Part shown: in pieces, positions 19,413 through 28,953 of the stretch
How positions within the stretch are numbered: the stretch's first letter is position 1
Layout of the letters: each line of letters starts with the position of its first letter
DNA from: an uncultured Lachnospiraceae bacterium
GTDB taxonomy: Bacteria > Bacillota > Clostridia > Lachnospirales > Lachnospiraceae
Length of the DNA: 64,000 nt
NCBI GenBank assembly: GCA_947625205.1
Contig: CANQNN010000002.1
Span: 186,001 to 250,000 of the forward strand
Reading direction: 5' to 3'
Made by a program: the position numbers and the translations under genes
Notes under the pieces: generated by a model
The model's input: only the letters and a program-made list of their open reading frames with translations
Database searches by the model: none
Told to the model about the DNA's origin: nothing

Positions 19413-19901
19413 ATGAAAGCAGCGATCTATCCGGGCAGTTTCGATCCGGTAACATTTGGACATCTTGATATCATCAGGCGTGCGGCGGATATTTTTGACG
19501 AGCTGACAGTCAGCGTATTGAATAATAAAATAAAGACTCCATTGTTTTCTGTGGAAGAACGTGTTAAGATGTTAGAGGAGGCTGCAAAGGATCTGCCGAA
19601 TGTCAAGATAGATTCTTTCAGCGGTCTTTTGATCGATTATGCCAGAGAGCATGATATACATGTGGCGATCAGAGGACTTCGCGCCATCACGGATTTCGAG
19701 TATGAGCTGCAGATCGCGCAGACCAACAGGAAGTTCTCGGGCGGAGAGCTGGATACGATGTTTCTGACAACCAGTTTGGAATATGCGTATTTGAGTTCAT
19801 CCACGGTGAAAGAGATCGCCAGCTTCAACGGAGATATTTCCCAATGTGTGCCGGCGTTTGTAGCCAAATCGATTTATAATAAGTACGGGTATGACAGATA
19901 G
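19413..19901 (+). CDS. coaD: Phosphopantetheine adenylyltransferase
   Basis: 162 residues, standard length. Adenylates 4'-phosphopantetheine to dephospho-CoA. Nucleotidyltransferase motif [19 protein letters not shown] with the T/HxGH element, [17 protein letters not shown] and the C-terminal [14 protein letters not shown] are diagnostic. The next gene begins eight bases later. Confidence 0.95.
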   Translation: MKAAIYPGSFDPVTFGHLDIIRRAADIFDELTVSVLNNKIKTPLFSVEERVKMLEEAAKDLPNVKIDSFSGLLIDYAREHDIHVAIRGLRAITDFEYELQIAQTNRKFSGGELDTMFLTTSLEYAYLSSSTVKEIASFNGDISQCVPAFVAKSIYNKYGYDR

Positions 19902-19909
19902 GAGCAGAG

Positions 19910-20518
19910 ATGAGCAGTAGAATCGAACAGTTAATTGATGAAATCGAGGACTATATTGACGGATGCAAGTATCAGCCTTTGTCAAAGACCAATATTATCG
20001 TTAACAAGGAAGAGATCGACGAGCTTTTGCGGGAGCTTCGCATGAAGACGCCCGATGAGATCAAGCGTTATCAGAAGATCATCACGAATAAGGAAGCTAT
20101 TCTGAATGATGCACGTGCCAAGGCTGAGGCTCTTATCCAGGATGCCACGGTACAGACGACGGAGCTCATCAATGAACATGAGATCATGCAGCAGGCATAT
20201 GCGCAGGCAAATGAGGTAGTCAGGATGGCGACCCAGCAGGCGCAGGAGATCCTTAATACTGCAACTGCAGAGGCAAACGGCGTCAGGACGTCGGCCATGC
20301 AGTATCTTGACGATATGCTGGCCAATCTGGAGAGCGCAATGACCACAACGCTTGCAACAACGACGGAGCATTATGAAAGCTTTTATAATACGATCAGCAG
20401 TTATAATGAGACCGTCAAAGCAAACCGTGCGGAGCTGCGGCCTGTACAGGTAGAGCAGATGCTTAAAGAGGCTGAAGGCGATGGCGACGGAGAGCCCGCT
20501 GAGCTGAATCTTATGTAG
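19910..20518 (+). CDS. Coiled-coil protein, ATPase-subunit-like / DivIVA-like
   Basis: 202 residues. An N-terminal conserved region (SSRIEQLIDEIEDYIDGCKYQPLSKTNIIVNKEEIDELLRELR) is followed by about 110 residues of Ala/Glu/Gln-rich helix resembling V-type ATPase peripheral-stalk or DivIVA-type coiled coils (IQDATVQTTELINEHEIMQQ). The tail is acidic. There is no membrane segment. It follows coaD by eight bases and likely shares its transcript. The exact role is unknown; a scaffold role in division or envelope growth is a guess from the coiled coil. Confidence 0.65.
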   Translation: MSSRIEQLIDEIEDYIDGCKYQPLSKTNIIVNKEEIDELLRELRMKTPDEIKRYQKIITNKEAILNDARAKAEALIQDATVQTTELINEHEIMQQAYAQANEVVRMATQQAQEILNTATAEANGVRTSAMQYLDDMLANLESAMTTTLATTTEHYESFYNTISSYNETVKANRAELRPVQVEQMLKEAEGDGDGEPAELNLM

Positions 20519-20576
20519 TGGTCCGGTTAGCGCCACAGGCGCGGACCGGTGAGTATAAATGAGAGAATATAACTGA

Positions 20577-20603
20577 CAAGCCGGTTTTGAAAACCGGCTT
20601 GTT
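20577..20603 (+). terminator. Terminator-like hairpin after the coiled-coil gene
   Basis: A 12-base inverted repeat CAAGCCGGTTTT / AAAACCGGCTTG around one central G, followed only by TTT, so the U-tract is weak. A smaller GGTCCG / CGGACC hairpin lies just upstream (20520-20548). Confidence 0.5.
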
Positions 20604-20692
20604 TAGACTTATCTGCTGTGCAGAGGATACGGAACAGACAGGTATGACCCGGAGCACGGTTGTTAAAGGACAGTTATCAAAGGATGGTTGAT

Positions 20693-22117
20693 TTGAAAAA
20701 AAGAAAGCTCACATTGTTTCCGGCTACAAACAGAATGATCCTGTTTTTTCTGACCGGATTCATTATGTTATACTGTTTAACAGATCTCAATATACCCGGC
20801 GGCACGGTATATGCGGAGGAAACGCAGGAACCGGCGCCGGATGATGGATCTGTTGCAGATCCACCGATCTATGAGGAGCAACCGGTCGTGATCGTTATAG
20901 ATCCCGGACACGGCGGAGAGAATCTGGGCGGAGAATATGAGGACTATACCGAGAAGGACATGACTCTTGCCGTGGCGAAGGCCATGAAAGAGGAGCTGGA
21001 GAAATACGAGGGAGTCAACGTTTATCTGACAAGAACCGACGATACAGATCTGTCATTGGATGAACGGTGCGAATATGCCGAGAGCGTCGGTGCAGATTTT
21101 ATGTTCTGTCTTCATTTTAATCTCTCGGAATATCATACGCTGTTCGGCGCGGAATGCTGGGTATCGGCTTTTGGAGAAAATTACAGTAAGGGTTACAGCT
21201 TTGCGAGCATAGAGATCGGCATGCTTCAGGATATGGGGCTGTATTCGCGGGGGATCAAGACCAGATTGAACGACAGAGGTATAGATTATTACGGGATCCT
21301 TCGTCATTCCGTGGAACGTAATTTCCCCTGTGTGCTGATAGAACACTGTCATCTTGACCAGGAGAATGATAAACCCTTTTATGACCATGATGCGAAGCTG
21401 AAGGATTTCGGCGTGCTGGACGCGACTGCCGCAGCCAGATATTTCCGCCTGAAATCGGATGTGCTGGGCGTGGATTACAGTGATTACGACGTCCCGGAGG
21501 TGGCTGTGCCTTCCTATACGGTCGCGCCCGATAAGACGGAACCTGACATCAGTTTGATAGAAGTGCTGGACCAGAACATGGAAAACGGCGATGTTACGGT
21601 ACAGGTTTCAGCGGCGGACTATGACAGCGGTATGCTGTATTATACATACAGTTATGATAACGGAGAGCATTTTTCCGAATTGCAGAGATGGCCGGACAAA
21701 TCGGTTGACACCTTCAGCTTTACAATGAATGTTCCGCCGCATATTATACCGCAGATCGTTGTAAATGCATATAACGGTTACGATCTGTATACGACCAGCA
21801 ATATGATACCGCTTCCGTCGATGGATTATAAAACGGAGGAGGAGATCGCCGCTGAACTGGCGGAGAAAGAGGCGCTGGAGAGCGCGTCTAAGGCTGTGGA
21901 GTCTTCCGGTGTACCGGATAGCGCCGGACAGCAGGACCGGACAGAAAACGTGCGCGTCGGGGGATCGGATGCAGACCAGGACCGGCCGGTATCATTCGGA
22001 TATTTTCTGGCGGTATGCATTGTCTGTGCGCTTCTTGTCCTAAGCATGATACTGTCGGTGATCCTGATTTTGCGCGGCAGAAAGAAAAGACCGCGAAGAA
22101 GACGAAGACGCGGCTGA
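20693..22117 (+). CDS. N-acetylmuramoyl-L-alanine amidase with N- and C-terminal membrane segments
   Basis: About 474 residues. A hydrophobic segment at about 15-33 acts as signal or anchor. Amidase_3 domain (about 65-265): VIDPGHGGENLGG and YTEKDMTLAVAKAM give the zinc His and Glu, MFCLHFN the second His, CVLIEHCHLD the catalytic Glu; it would cut the MurNAc-L-Ala bond of peptidoglycan. A beta-rich domain follows (about 290-380), then a low-complexity acidic linker and a second membrane helix ending in a run of Lys/Arg. The start is uncertain: TTG 20693 has AAAGGA 8 bases upstream; ATG 20684 and TTG 20660 are in frame. It ends one base from the convergent YlbJ-like gene. Confidence 0.83.
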   Translation: MKKRKLTLFPATNRMILFFLTGFIMLYCLTDLNIPGGTVYAEETQEPAPDDGSVADPPIYEEQPVVIVIDPGHGGENLGGEYEDYTEKDMTLAVAKAMKEELEKYEGVNVYLTRTDDTDLSLDERCEYAESVGADFMFCLHFNLSEYHTLFGAECWVSAFGENYSKGYSFASIEIGMLQDMGLYSRGIKTRLNDRGIDYYGILRHSVERNFPCVLIEHCHLDQENDKPFYDHDAKLKDFGVLDATAAARYFRLKSDVLGVDYSDYDVPEVAVPSYTVAPDKTEPDISLIEVLDQNMENGDVTVQVSAADYDSGMLYYTYSYDNGEHFSELQRWPDKSVDTFSFTMNVPPHIIPQIVVNAYNGYDLYTTSNMIPLPSMDYKTEEEIAAELAEKEALESASKAVESSGVPDSAGQQDRTENVRVGGSDADQDRPVSFGYFLAVCIVCALLVLSMILSVILILRGRKKRPRRRRRRG

Positions 22118-22118
22118 T

Positions 22119-23069
22119 TCACAGGATATGAGAAGACCTGACGAAATATATTAAACAATAACAAAGCGCCGTGATCGCGGTCTGTACAAGCTTGTGAAAT
22201 ACGTAGGCGCGCATGGACAAGTCCGTATGGCTTATCATACTGTATGTCTGCGCGATACATGAGAAACCGCCAAATGGAAGCAATACCAGTACCGGATATA
22301 ATAACGACGGACCGGAATAGTTAATTCCGCTTGTGATCTCCAGAATACAGCGGTAGATATTTAGCAGTGCTTCCGGCGCATGATGAAACGGTACAAAGAC
22401 GATGTTCAGCAGATTGAAAAAAACCATATAGCCGCCGAGTTTTGCTATTCCGGTAAGACCCGACATAATGGACGCGTCAATAGCGGCAGGCAGCGGCATG
22501 CGGGCGACTCTGGATAAGACTGTGGAGCCGGTTAAACCGGACGCTCCTTGGTGAAAGAAAGGCGCTGCCCGAAACAGTACGAGCCCGTACAGCAAAGGAA
22601 CCCCGTACATGATAAGGAACGGGACAAGCGGCCTGTCTATGGCAAGGACCGGTATAACAAAGCTTAAGAAATAAATAGGGCCTATATTGTTGCAGAAGCA
22701 GAGAAGTCGGGCGCTTTCCTCACGCGACAGTCTTCCCGATGCGTAGAGCTCGCCGATAATGCGTGCACCCATCGGGAAACCGCACATAAATCCCATAATA
22801 ATAGTGTAAGAGCCGTTTTTTGTGGTGCCGAATAGGCAGTGTATCAGCGGATGGAGCAGACGGACAAAACTCTCTGTCAACTCCGTGCGGATCATAATAC
22901 CGGACAGGATCATAAACGGGAGCAGCGTAGGGACCATTCTGGTAAACCAAAGGTTTAGTCCGGTAAAAGCATAATCCAGTGAAAGCGCTGGGTATCGCAG
23001 CATAAGTATGATAAGATATAGGCAGAGCGTTGTTAAGAACAGGCGGTTTATTTTGTATAGTCTGGTCAT
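22119..23069 (-). CDS. ylbJ: YlbJ-like integral membrane protein
   Basis: 316 residues, hydrophobic throughout with about eight membrane segments. Signatures of the nucleoside-recognition/YlbJ family are visible: GFMCGFPMGARIIGELY, LLCFCNNIGPIYFLSF, the two short Gate-like re-entrant regions (ASIMSGLTGIAKLGGYMVFFNLL) and FGGFSCIAQTYSMI. In Bacillus YlbJ is a sporulation membrane protein encoded right after rsmD-coaD; here it is near them but inverted, and about 90 residues shorter. The transported ligand is unknown. Confidence 0.75.
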   Translation of the reverse strand: MTRLYKINRLFLTTLCLYLIILMLRYPALSLDYAFTGLNLWFTRMVPTLLPFMILSGIMIRTELTESFVRLLHPLIHCLFGTTKNGSYTIIMGFMCGFPMGARIIGELYASGRLSREESARLLCFCNNIGPIYFLSFVIPVLAIDRPLVPFLIMYGVPLLYGLVLFRAAPFFHQGASGLTGSTVLSRVARMPLPAAIDASIMSGLTGIAKLGGYMVFFNLLNIVFVPFHHAPEALLNIYRCILEITSGINYSGPSLLYPVLVLLPFGGFSCIAQTYSMISHTDLSMRAYVFHKLVQTAITALCYCLIYFVRSSHIL

Positions 23070-23165
23070 GGTGCAGATAACGGATCCGTCTTCAGGGATG
23101 TCTTAATAATGTATATTCCTGTAATGATCGCGGTATACATCATTGCGCTCTGATGCGGGTGAAAC

Positions 23166-23861
23166 ATGCGACTTGATAAATTCCTGTGTGATTGCGGCAT
23201 CGGTACTAGAAGCCGCATAAAGAAAGATATCAAAGCCGGACTTGTGACAGTCAACGGAGTCCGGATACAAAAAGCGGAGCAGCACATAGATGAGAATGCA
23301 GATGTTGTGTGCTATAACGGGCGGCCGTGCGTATATGAAAAGTATGTATATTATATGCTGAATAAGCCGGCAGGGGTAGTGTCCGCGACTGAAGACAAGG
23401 ACGGGAAAACGGTGCTTGACCTGTTGGGAGATGCTGCGGGAGAGGGTCTTTTTCCCGTGGGAAGACTGGATAAGGACACGGAAGGGCTGCTCCTTATCAC
23501 GAACGACGGCGCGCTGGCTCATGAGCTGCTATCACCGTCAAAACATGTGGAGAAGGAATATGAGTGCCGCCTGGCGTATCCTTTGACGGATGTACAGAAA
23601 ACGAAGCTGGAGCAGGGCGTGGATATCGGCGAAGGAATCGTCACACGACCTGCCGTTATTCACATTGAGGCTGAGGACAGGATCACACTTACGATCACAG
23701 AGGGTAAATTCCATCAGGTGAAGCGTATGCTGCATGCCGTGGGGAATGAGGTCGTATATCTTAAGCGGGTACGCATGGGGGACCTGGCGTTGGATGACGG
23801 GCTGGCGAAAGGCAGTTTTCGCAGGCTGACAGAGAAAGAAATGGAGATAATACGCAGATGA
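23166..23861 (+). CDS. RsuA/RluB-family pseudouridine synthase
   Basis: 231 residues. S4 RNA-binding domain (MRLDKFLCDCGIGTRSRIKKDIKAGLVTVNG) followed by a catalytic domain with the Asp-containing motif VGRLDKDTEGLLLITNDG and the FHQVKRML segment. Isomerises a uridine in rRNA. Length and lack of a long C-terminal extension fit RsuA (16S U516) better than RluB, but the target base is not certain. Its 3' end overlaps the next gene as ATGA. Confidence 0.88.
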   Translation: MRLDKFLCDCGIGTRSRIKKDIKAGLVTVNGVRIQKAEQHIDENADVVCYNGRPCVYEKYVYYMLNKPAGVVSATEDKDGKTVLDLLGDAAGEGLFPVGRLDKDTEGLLLITNDGALAHELLSPSKHVEKEYECRLAYPLTDVQKTKLEQGVDIGEGIVTRPAVIHIEAEDRITLTITEGKFHQVKRMLHAVGNEVVYLKRVRMGDLALDDGLAKGSFRRLTEKEMEIIRR

Positions 23862-24517
23862 TAGAGGCAGTCATATTTGATCTGGACGGTTCTATGGTGG
23901 ATTCCATGTGGATGTGGCGAACCATTGATATAGAATATCTGGGCAGGTTCGGAATAGAGCTTCCCGAGAATCTCCAGTCATGTATTGAGGGGATGAGTTT
24001 TAGCGAGACCGCGGTTTATTTTAAGAAACGGTTCGGTCTGCCTGATGACCTGGACACCATTAAGGCGGACTGGAACCGCATGGCATGGGATAAATATGCA
24101 TACGAGGTGCCTGTAAAGGATGGGGTCATGGAGCTGCTGCAATATTGCATGGAACACGGCATCAAGGCGGGGATCGCCACCAGCAATTCGAGAGAATTGG
24201 TTGATAATGTGATAAAAGTTCATGGGCTGGACGCTTATTTTGACTGTATCATGACAGGCTGCGACGTGGCGAAGGGAAAGCCTGCGCCGGATATCTATCT
24301 GGCTGTGGCGCGCTCTCTGGGCGTGGCGCCTGAGAACTGCCTTGTGTTTGAGGATATCATACCGGGCATACAGGCGGGAAAAGCAGCCGGTATGCAAGTC
24401 TGTGCGGTTTACGACAAATATTCGGAGCATCAGGATGACGTCAAGAGGGATTTGGCGGATTACTATACATATCAATTCAGGGAGTTAATGAAAGATGGGA
24501 TTCTTACCGGTTTCTAG
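23858..24517 (+). CDS. HAD-superfamily phosphatase/phosphomutase-like protein
   Basis: 219 residues. HAD motif I is FDLDGSMVDS with both catalytic Asp residues; motif II is IATSNSRE; motif III Lys is in GKPAPDIYL; motif IV is FEDIIPGIQAGKAAGM. The alpha-helical cap between motifs I and II places it with the beta-phosphoglucomutase/GPH-like subfamily. The substrate cannot be deduced. It overlaps its neighbours on both sides by 4 and 23 bases, so it is co-translated with the RsuA-like and YgiQ genes. Confidence 0.87.
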   Translation: MIEAVIFDLDGSMVDSMWMWRTIDIEYLGRFGIELPENLQSCIEGMSFSETAVYFKKRFGLPDDLDTIKADWNRMAWDKYAYEVPVKDGVMELLQYCMEHGIKAGIATSNSRELVDNVIKVHGLDAYFDCIMTGCDVAKGKPAPDIYLAVARSLGVAPENCLVFEDIIPGIQAGKAAGMQVCAVYDKYSEHQDDVKRDLADYYTYQFRELMKDGILTGF

Positions 24518-26384
24518 GGCCGATATGGAGGCACAGGGCATAGAGCAGCTGGATTTCGTCTATGTGATCGGGGATGCCTATGTGGACCATCCCTCGTTCG
24601 GACATGCCATTATCAGCAGAGTATTGCAGGCTCATGGCTACAGTGTGGGTATTATCGCACAGCCTGATTGGAAAAGAGCAGACAGCATTGCAATATTCGG
24701 CAGACCGCGTCTGGGATTTCTTGTCACCGGCGGTAATATGGATTCTATGGTCAACCATTACTATGTATCCGGGAAACACCGTCAGACCGATGCTTACTCG
24801 CCCGGCGGAGAACCGTATAAAAGACCGGATCATGCCGCGGTAGTCTATAGTAACTTGATACGCCGTACCTACAAGGACTGCCCGGTCATTCTCGGCGGCA
24901 TTGAGGCGAGCCTCAGACGTATGGCGCACTATGATTACTGGTCCGACAGTTTTAAACGGTCGATCCTGTTAGACAGTCAGGCCGATCTGATCTCCTACGG
25001 GATGGGAGAAAAATCGATTGTGGAGATCGCGGATGCCCTGGCAGCCGGTATTGCGGTCAAAGATATCACCTTTATCGCAGGAACGGTGTATAAGACCGGG
25101 AATATAGAAGGCATTTACAACGGTAAGCGCCTGCCATGCTTTGAGGATATGAAGGCGGATCCCGCAAAGTATGCGCAGAGTTTTCAGATACAATACCATA
25201 ACACTGACCCTTTTACCGGACAGACTCTGATCGAGGAATATGCGAATGGCTTATATGTGGTTCAGAATCCTCCGTCAAAGCCGCTTACGATGCAGGAGAT
25301 GGATGATATCTATGATCTGCCTTATATGCGGTCATATCATCCCTCTTATGAGAAACTGGGCGGTGTACCGGCGGTTGCCGAGATCAAGTTTTCGCTTGTA
25401 AGTAACAGAGGATGCTTTGGCGGCTGTAATTTCTGTGCACTGACTTTTCACCAGGGAAGGATCGTGCAGACAAGGAGCCATGACTCGATCATCAGAGAAG
25501 CCGAACGCATCATACAAGATCCTGATTTCAAGGGTTATATCCATGATGTGGGCGGACCTACGGCGAATTTCAGGCATCCTTCCTGTCATAAGCAGCTGAC
25601 GCGGGGTGTGTGCAGGAACAGGCAGTGCCTTTTTCCGAAGCCCTGTCCCAGTCTAGAGGTGGATCATTCCGATTACCTGGAGCTTCTTCGCAAGCTGCGG
25701 GCTCTTCCGGGGGTAAAAAAGGTTTTTGTGCGTTCCGGTATCCGGTTTGATTACCTGATGGCAGATCCGGACGATACTTTTTTTAGGGAGCTGGTGGAAC
25801 ATCATGTCAGCGGTCAGCTCAAGGTGGCGCCGGAGCATATTTCAGACGCCGTCCTCTCTGCGCTGGGAAAACCGTCAAAACAGGTTTATGAGGAGTTTGC
25901 AGAAAAGTTTTATAAGATCAACGGCAGGATGGGCAAAAAACAGTTCCTTGTGCCGTATCTGATGTCCTCGCATCCGGGGTCCACACTCAGGGAAGCGGTT
26001 GAGCTGGCAGAATATGTCAGGGATCTTGGGTATATGCCGGAGCAGGTGCAGGACTTTTATCCGACGCCGTCTACGGTATCGACGGTCATGTACTATACCG
26101 GTATCGATCCGATGAGCGGAAAGAAAGTGTATGTCTGCCGTAATCCGCATGAAAAGGCGATGCAGCGGGCGCTGATACAATACCGTGATCCGGCTAATTA
26201 TGAGCTTGTCAGGGAAGCGCTCATCAAAGCGGGGCGGCGGGATCTGATCGGTTTTGATTCAAAATGTCTTATCAAGCCGCGGCGGTTTGGCGCCAATACA
26301 TACGGTTCCCCAAAAACAAACAAGTCTGCCATGCCAAAGAAAAGAACGATACGCAACGTACATAAGAAAAAGAGACCGTCATAA
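24495..26384 (+). CDS. YgiQ-family radical SAM protein
   Basis: 629 residues. The N-terminal half (FGHAIISRVLQAHGYSVGIIAQPDW, a B12-binding-like Rossmann region) is followed by a radical SAM barrel with the CFGGCNFC cluster motif (CxxxCxxC) near residue 312 and a basic C-terminal tail. Length and motifs match the UPF0313/YgiQ family, whose reaction is unknown. The ATG has GGAG about 9 bases upstream and lies inside the end of the HAD gene. Confidence 0.9.
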   Translation: MGFLPVSRADMEAQGIEQLDFVYVIGDAYVDHPSFGHAIISRVLQAHGYSVGIIAQPDWKRADSIAIFGRPRLGFLVTGGNMDSMVNHYYVSGKHRQTDAYSPGGEPYKRPDHAAVVYSNLIRRTYKDCPVILGGIEASLRRMAHYDYWSDSFKRSILLDSQADLISYGMGEKSIVEIADALAAGIAVKDITFIAGTVYKTGNIEGIYNGKRLPCFEDMKADPAKYAQSFQIQYHNTDPFTGQTLIEEYANGLYVVQNPPSKPLTMQEMDDIYDLPYMRSYHPSYEKLGGVPAVAEIKFSLVSNRGCFGGCNFCALTFHQGRIVQTRSHDSIIREAERIIQDPDFKGYIHDVGGPTANFRHPSCHKQLTRGVCRNRQCLFPKPCPSLEVDHSDYLELLRKLRALPGVKKVFVRSGIRFDYLMADPDDTFFRELVEHHVSGQLKVAPEHISDAVLSALGKPSKQVYEEFAEKFYKINGRMGKKQFLVPYLMSSHPGSTLREAVELAEYVRDLGYMPEQVQDFYPTPSTVSTVMYYTGIDPMSGKKVYVCRNPHEKAMQRALIQYRDPANYELVREALIKAGRRDLIGFDSKCLIKPRRFGANTYGSPKTNKSAMPKKRTIRNVHKKKRPS

Positions 26385-26438
26385 AAGAAACGGCAGCGTA
26401 GGCAGTATGAGAGTAATGCGGAAGAAATGGAGATTAAA

Positions 26439-27191
26439 ATGAACATTGCAGTTATTACCGGGGCATCCTCCGGAATGGGAATGGAATTTGCGCGGCAGAT
26501 AGACAGTCAGTTGTCAAAGACCGATGAGATATGGCTGCTTGCGCGCAGAAGAGAGCCGATGGAGGAGACGGCGCGCTCCATGAAGCTGAAAACGCGGATC
26601 ATTCCCATTGACATGACAAACGAACGGGAGATGGCGCAGTTTTCAGAAGTGCTTGCGATCAGCGCGCCCAAGATCACGTTGCTTGTCAATTGTGCGGGCG
26701 TGGGCTTTCATGGAAGCTTTGCAGGACAGGAGAGCGAAGAGATAGCCAGAATGATGCGTCTCAATATATATGCGCTGACCATGATGACCCGGATCTGTCT
26801 GCCTTATATGCGTAAAGGCAGTAGGATCGTGCAGTTTGCGTCCGGAGCGGCATTTTTGCCGCAGGCCGGTTTTGCGGTCTATGCTGCATCCAAAGCCTAT
26901 GTGTATTCGTACAGCCGTGCGCTTGGCAGGGAGCTTAAACAGCATGGCATCTGCGTGACATCTGTCTGTCCGGGACCGGTCAGAACGCCTTTTCTGGAAA
27001 ATGCCTATAAGGATATGTCCGGGATAAAAGGGATCAAGAAGCTAACGATGGCATATGCAGCCGATGTCGTGGCGCAGGCTATCAGAGACTGTAAGCGAAA
27101 CAGAAAGGTTTCCCTGTACGGTACGCCGATGAAGCTGCTGTACTGCGCAACGCAGAGCGTGCAGAACATGATCGGTATATTTGCACAATAA
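26439..27191 (+). CDS. Short-chain dehydrogenase/reductase (SDR)
   Basis: About 250 residues, classical SDR. Cofactor motif TGASSGMGMEFA, NCAGVG after beta-4, catalytic Tyr and Lys in YAASKAYVYSYS, and PGPVRTPF after beta-6. An NAD(P)-dependent oxidoreductase with unknown substrate; the FLENAY... C-terminal part resembles DltE/YqjQ-type SDRs. ATG 26439 is chosen because GGAG lies 7 bases before it, in preference to ATG 26427. Confidence 0.88.
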   Translation: MNIAVITGASSGMGMEFARQIDSQLSKTDEIWLLARRREPMEETARSMKLKTRIIPIDMTNEREMAQFSEVLAISAPKITLLVNCAGVGFHGSFAGQESEEIARMMRLNIYALTMMTRICLPYMRKGSRIVQFASGAAFLPQAGFAVYAASKAYVYSYSRALGRELKQHGICVTSVCPGPVRTPFLENAYKDMSGIKGIKKLTMAYAADVVAQAIRDCKRNRKVSLYGTPMKLLYCATQSVQNMIGIFAQ

Positions 27192-27214
27192 GATTACCAT
27201 GAACGGAGAGCGCT

Positions 27215-27787
27215 ATGAGGAATATAATCATTAAGAAAGGCTGTTACGGTTATATTCGAAATCGTAAGGCTGTTACGGCAGTCAGAACGGCTGCCTACAT
27301 TATACTGAGTGTCAGTCTGTATATTGCGGGGTACGTTACCACAGGGACCAGCAGAAATCTTCTGACAATCGTTGCGATCCTGGGATGTCTGCCAGCCTGT
27401 AAGAGCATGGTGAACTTCATTCTCTTTCTTAAGGCTTCGGGATGCAGCGGGAAGCTGAAGGAGCAGGTAAGCCCATATGACGGGAAGCTTACCGTCTTTT
27501 ATGATATGTATTTTACATCCTATCAGAAAGATTATCCGATCAGTCACATGGCATTAAAAGGCGGCATCCTATATGGGATCACAGAAAAACCAAAATGTGA
27601 CTGCGGCGGGGCGGAAAAGCACATTGAACAGCTTCTTGCGCAGGAGGGGATCAAAAATGTGGCGGTTAAGATCTACTCTGAACCGGACGAATATATTGAC
27701 CGACTAAGTCAGTTATCAAGTATGGATGTGGACGAACACAGGAAACGTGATAAGATAATAAATATGCTATACTCTGTAACGATTTAG
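27215..27787 (+). CDS. Unknown protein with two membrane segments
   Basis: 190 residues. Basic N-terminus (RNIIIKKGCYGYIRNRK), two hydrophobic helices (about 22-42 and 47-70), then a cytoplasmic-type domain of about 110 residues. That domain contains ITEKPKCDCGGAEKHIEQLLAQEGIKNVAVKIY, with a CxC pair that might bind metal. No family recognised. It sits 24 bases after the SDR gene and 15 bases before an RluA-type synthase, so it is probably in their operon. Confidence 0.65.
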   Translation: MRNIIIKKGCYGYIRNRKAVTAVRTAAYIILSVSLYIAGYVTTGTSRNLLTIVAILGCLPACKSMVNFILFLKASGCSGKLKEQVSPYDGKLTVFYDMYFTSYQKDYPISHMALKGGILYGITEKPKCDCGGAEKHIEQLLAQEGIKNVAVKIYSEPDEYIDRLSQLSSMDVDEHRKRDKIINMLYSVTI

Positions 27788-27802
27788 AGAAAAGGGAACA
27801 GG

Positions 27803-28894
27803 ATGATACAGATCAGAATAACCCCGGGTGACGCCGGACAGCGTCTGGACAAATATCTGCACAGGATCTTACCGAAAGCAGGCAGCGGATTTATCTATAA
27901 GATGCTGCGAAAAAAGAATATTACGCTAAACGGCAGGAAGGCTGAGGGCGGCGAAAAGATTGCGGACGGGGATAATGTGACGCTTTTCCTTGCAGAAGAT
28001 ACGCTTATAAAGTTCATGGGCTCCGGCATATATGACAGCCTGAAACAGTGTTCCGGCGAAAGAAAACGGGATTCAGCCGGTTCCCGGGGATCTGCGGGGC
28101 CCAGTATTATACACAGCACTGCCGCCGAATATGAGGCGGCCCGGCGAAAAATATCCGGCGTTCATATTCTGTATGAAGATCAGCATATTCTCCTGGCGGA
28201 TAAGCCGGCGGGTATCTTGACCCAGAAGGCGGCGCCGGCCGATCTGTCTCTGAACGAATGGTTGATCGGTTATCTTCTTGCGTGCGGGGCGGTAACACCG
28301 GCAAGCCTGGCTGTCTATAAACCGTCCGTCTGTAACCGTTTGGACCGCAATACAAGCGGGATCGTGCTTTGCGCTAAATCGCTGCAGGGCGCACAGCTTT
28401 TGGGGCGGCTGCTGAAAGACAGGACGCTTCATAAATATTACCGGCTGTATGTGAAGGGAAATATTGCCGAAGAGAAGCTGGTCGAGGGTTATCTGATAAA
28501 GGATGCAGAACAGAACAAAGTCCGTATAGTATCCGTAAAACCGCAGGAGCCGGAAGCCTTTTACATTAAGACTGCCTACAGACCGGTAAAGCAGGAAAAG
28601 GATAAGACGCTGCTTGAAGTGGAGCTCCTGACTGGGAGAACGCATCAGATCAGGGCGCATCTGGCAAGCATCGGGCATCCGCTCTTAGGCGATTATAAAT
28701 ATGGCGACAGGGAATGGAATGAGATATACCGCGCCAGATATCAGGTGCGGTCACAGCTTTTACATGCTTATAAAGTGGTTTTTCCGTCTCTGGAGGCGCC
28801 ATTTGAGGATATAAGCGGCAGAACGATCACATCCAGAGTGCCTGAGATATTTGAAAGGGTTTCCGAACCGGAAGAACCGGCCGGTACGGTGTAA
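27803..28894 (+). CDS. RluA-family pseudouridine synthase (RluC-like) with S4 domain
   Basis: 363 residues. S4 domain at 10-70 (QRLDKYLHRILPKAGSGFIYKML), a variable linker at about 75-115, then the RluA catalytic core with VCNRLDRNTSGIVLCAK (catalytic Asp in RLDRNTSG) and LLTGRTHQIRAHL. The linker is longer than usual and Gly/Ser rich. Probably acts on 23S rRNA; the precise uridine is not determined. A second RluA-type gene lies at 58873. Confidence 0.88.
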   Translation: MIQIRITPGDAGQRLDKYLHRILPKAGSGFIYKMLRKKNITLNGRKAEGGEKIADGDNVTLFLAEDTLIKFMGSGIYDSLKQCSGERKRDSAGSRGSAGPSIIHSTAAEYEAARRKISGVHILYEDQHILLADKPAGILTQKAAPADLSLNEWLIGYLLACGAVTPASLAVYKPSVCNRLDRNTSGIVLCAKSLQGAQLLGRLLKDRTLHKYYRLYVKGNIAEEKLVEGYLIKDAEQNKVRIVSVKPQEPEAFYIKTAYRPVKQEKDKTLLEVELLTGRTHQIRAHLASIGHPLLGDYKYGDREWNEIYRARYQVRSQLLHAYKVVFPSLEAPFEDISGRTITSRVPEIFERVSEPEEPAGTV

Positions 28895-28953
28895 CGCCGG
28901 GACAGCCCTAAAAATCCGGCTGTGTGGGCGAAGATAAGAAAGAGGATATTAAA

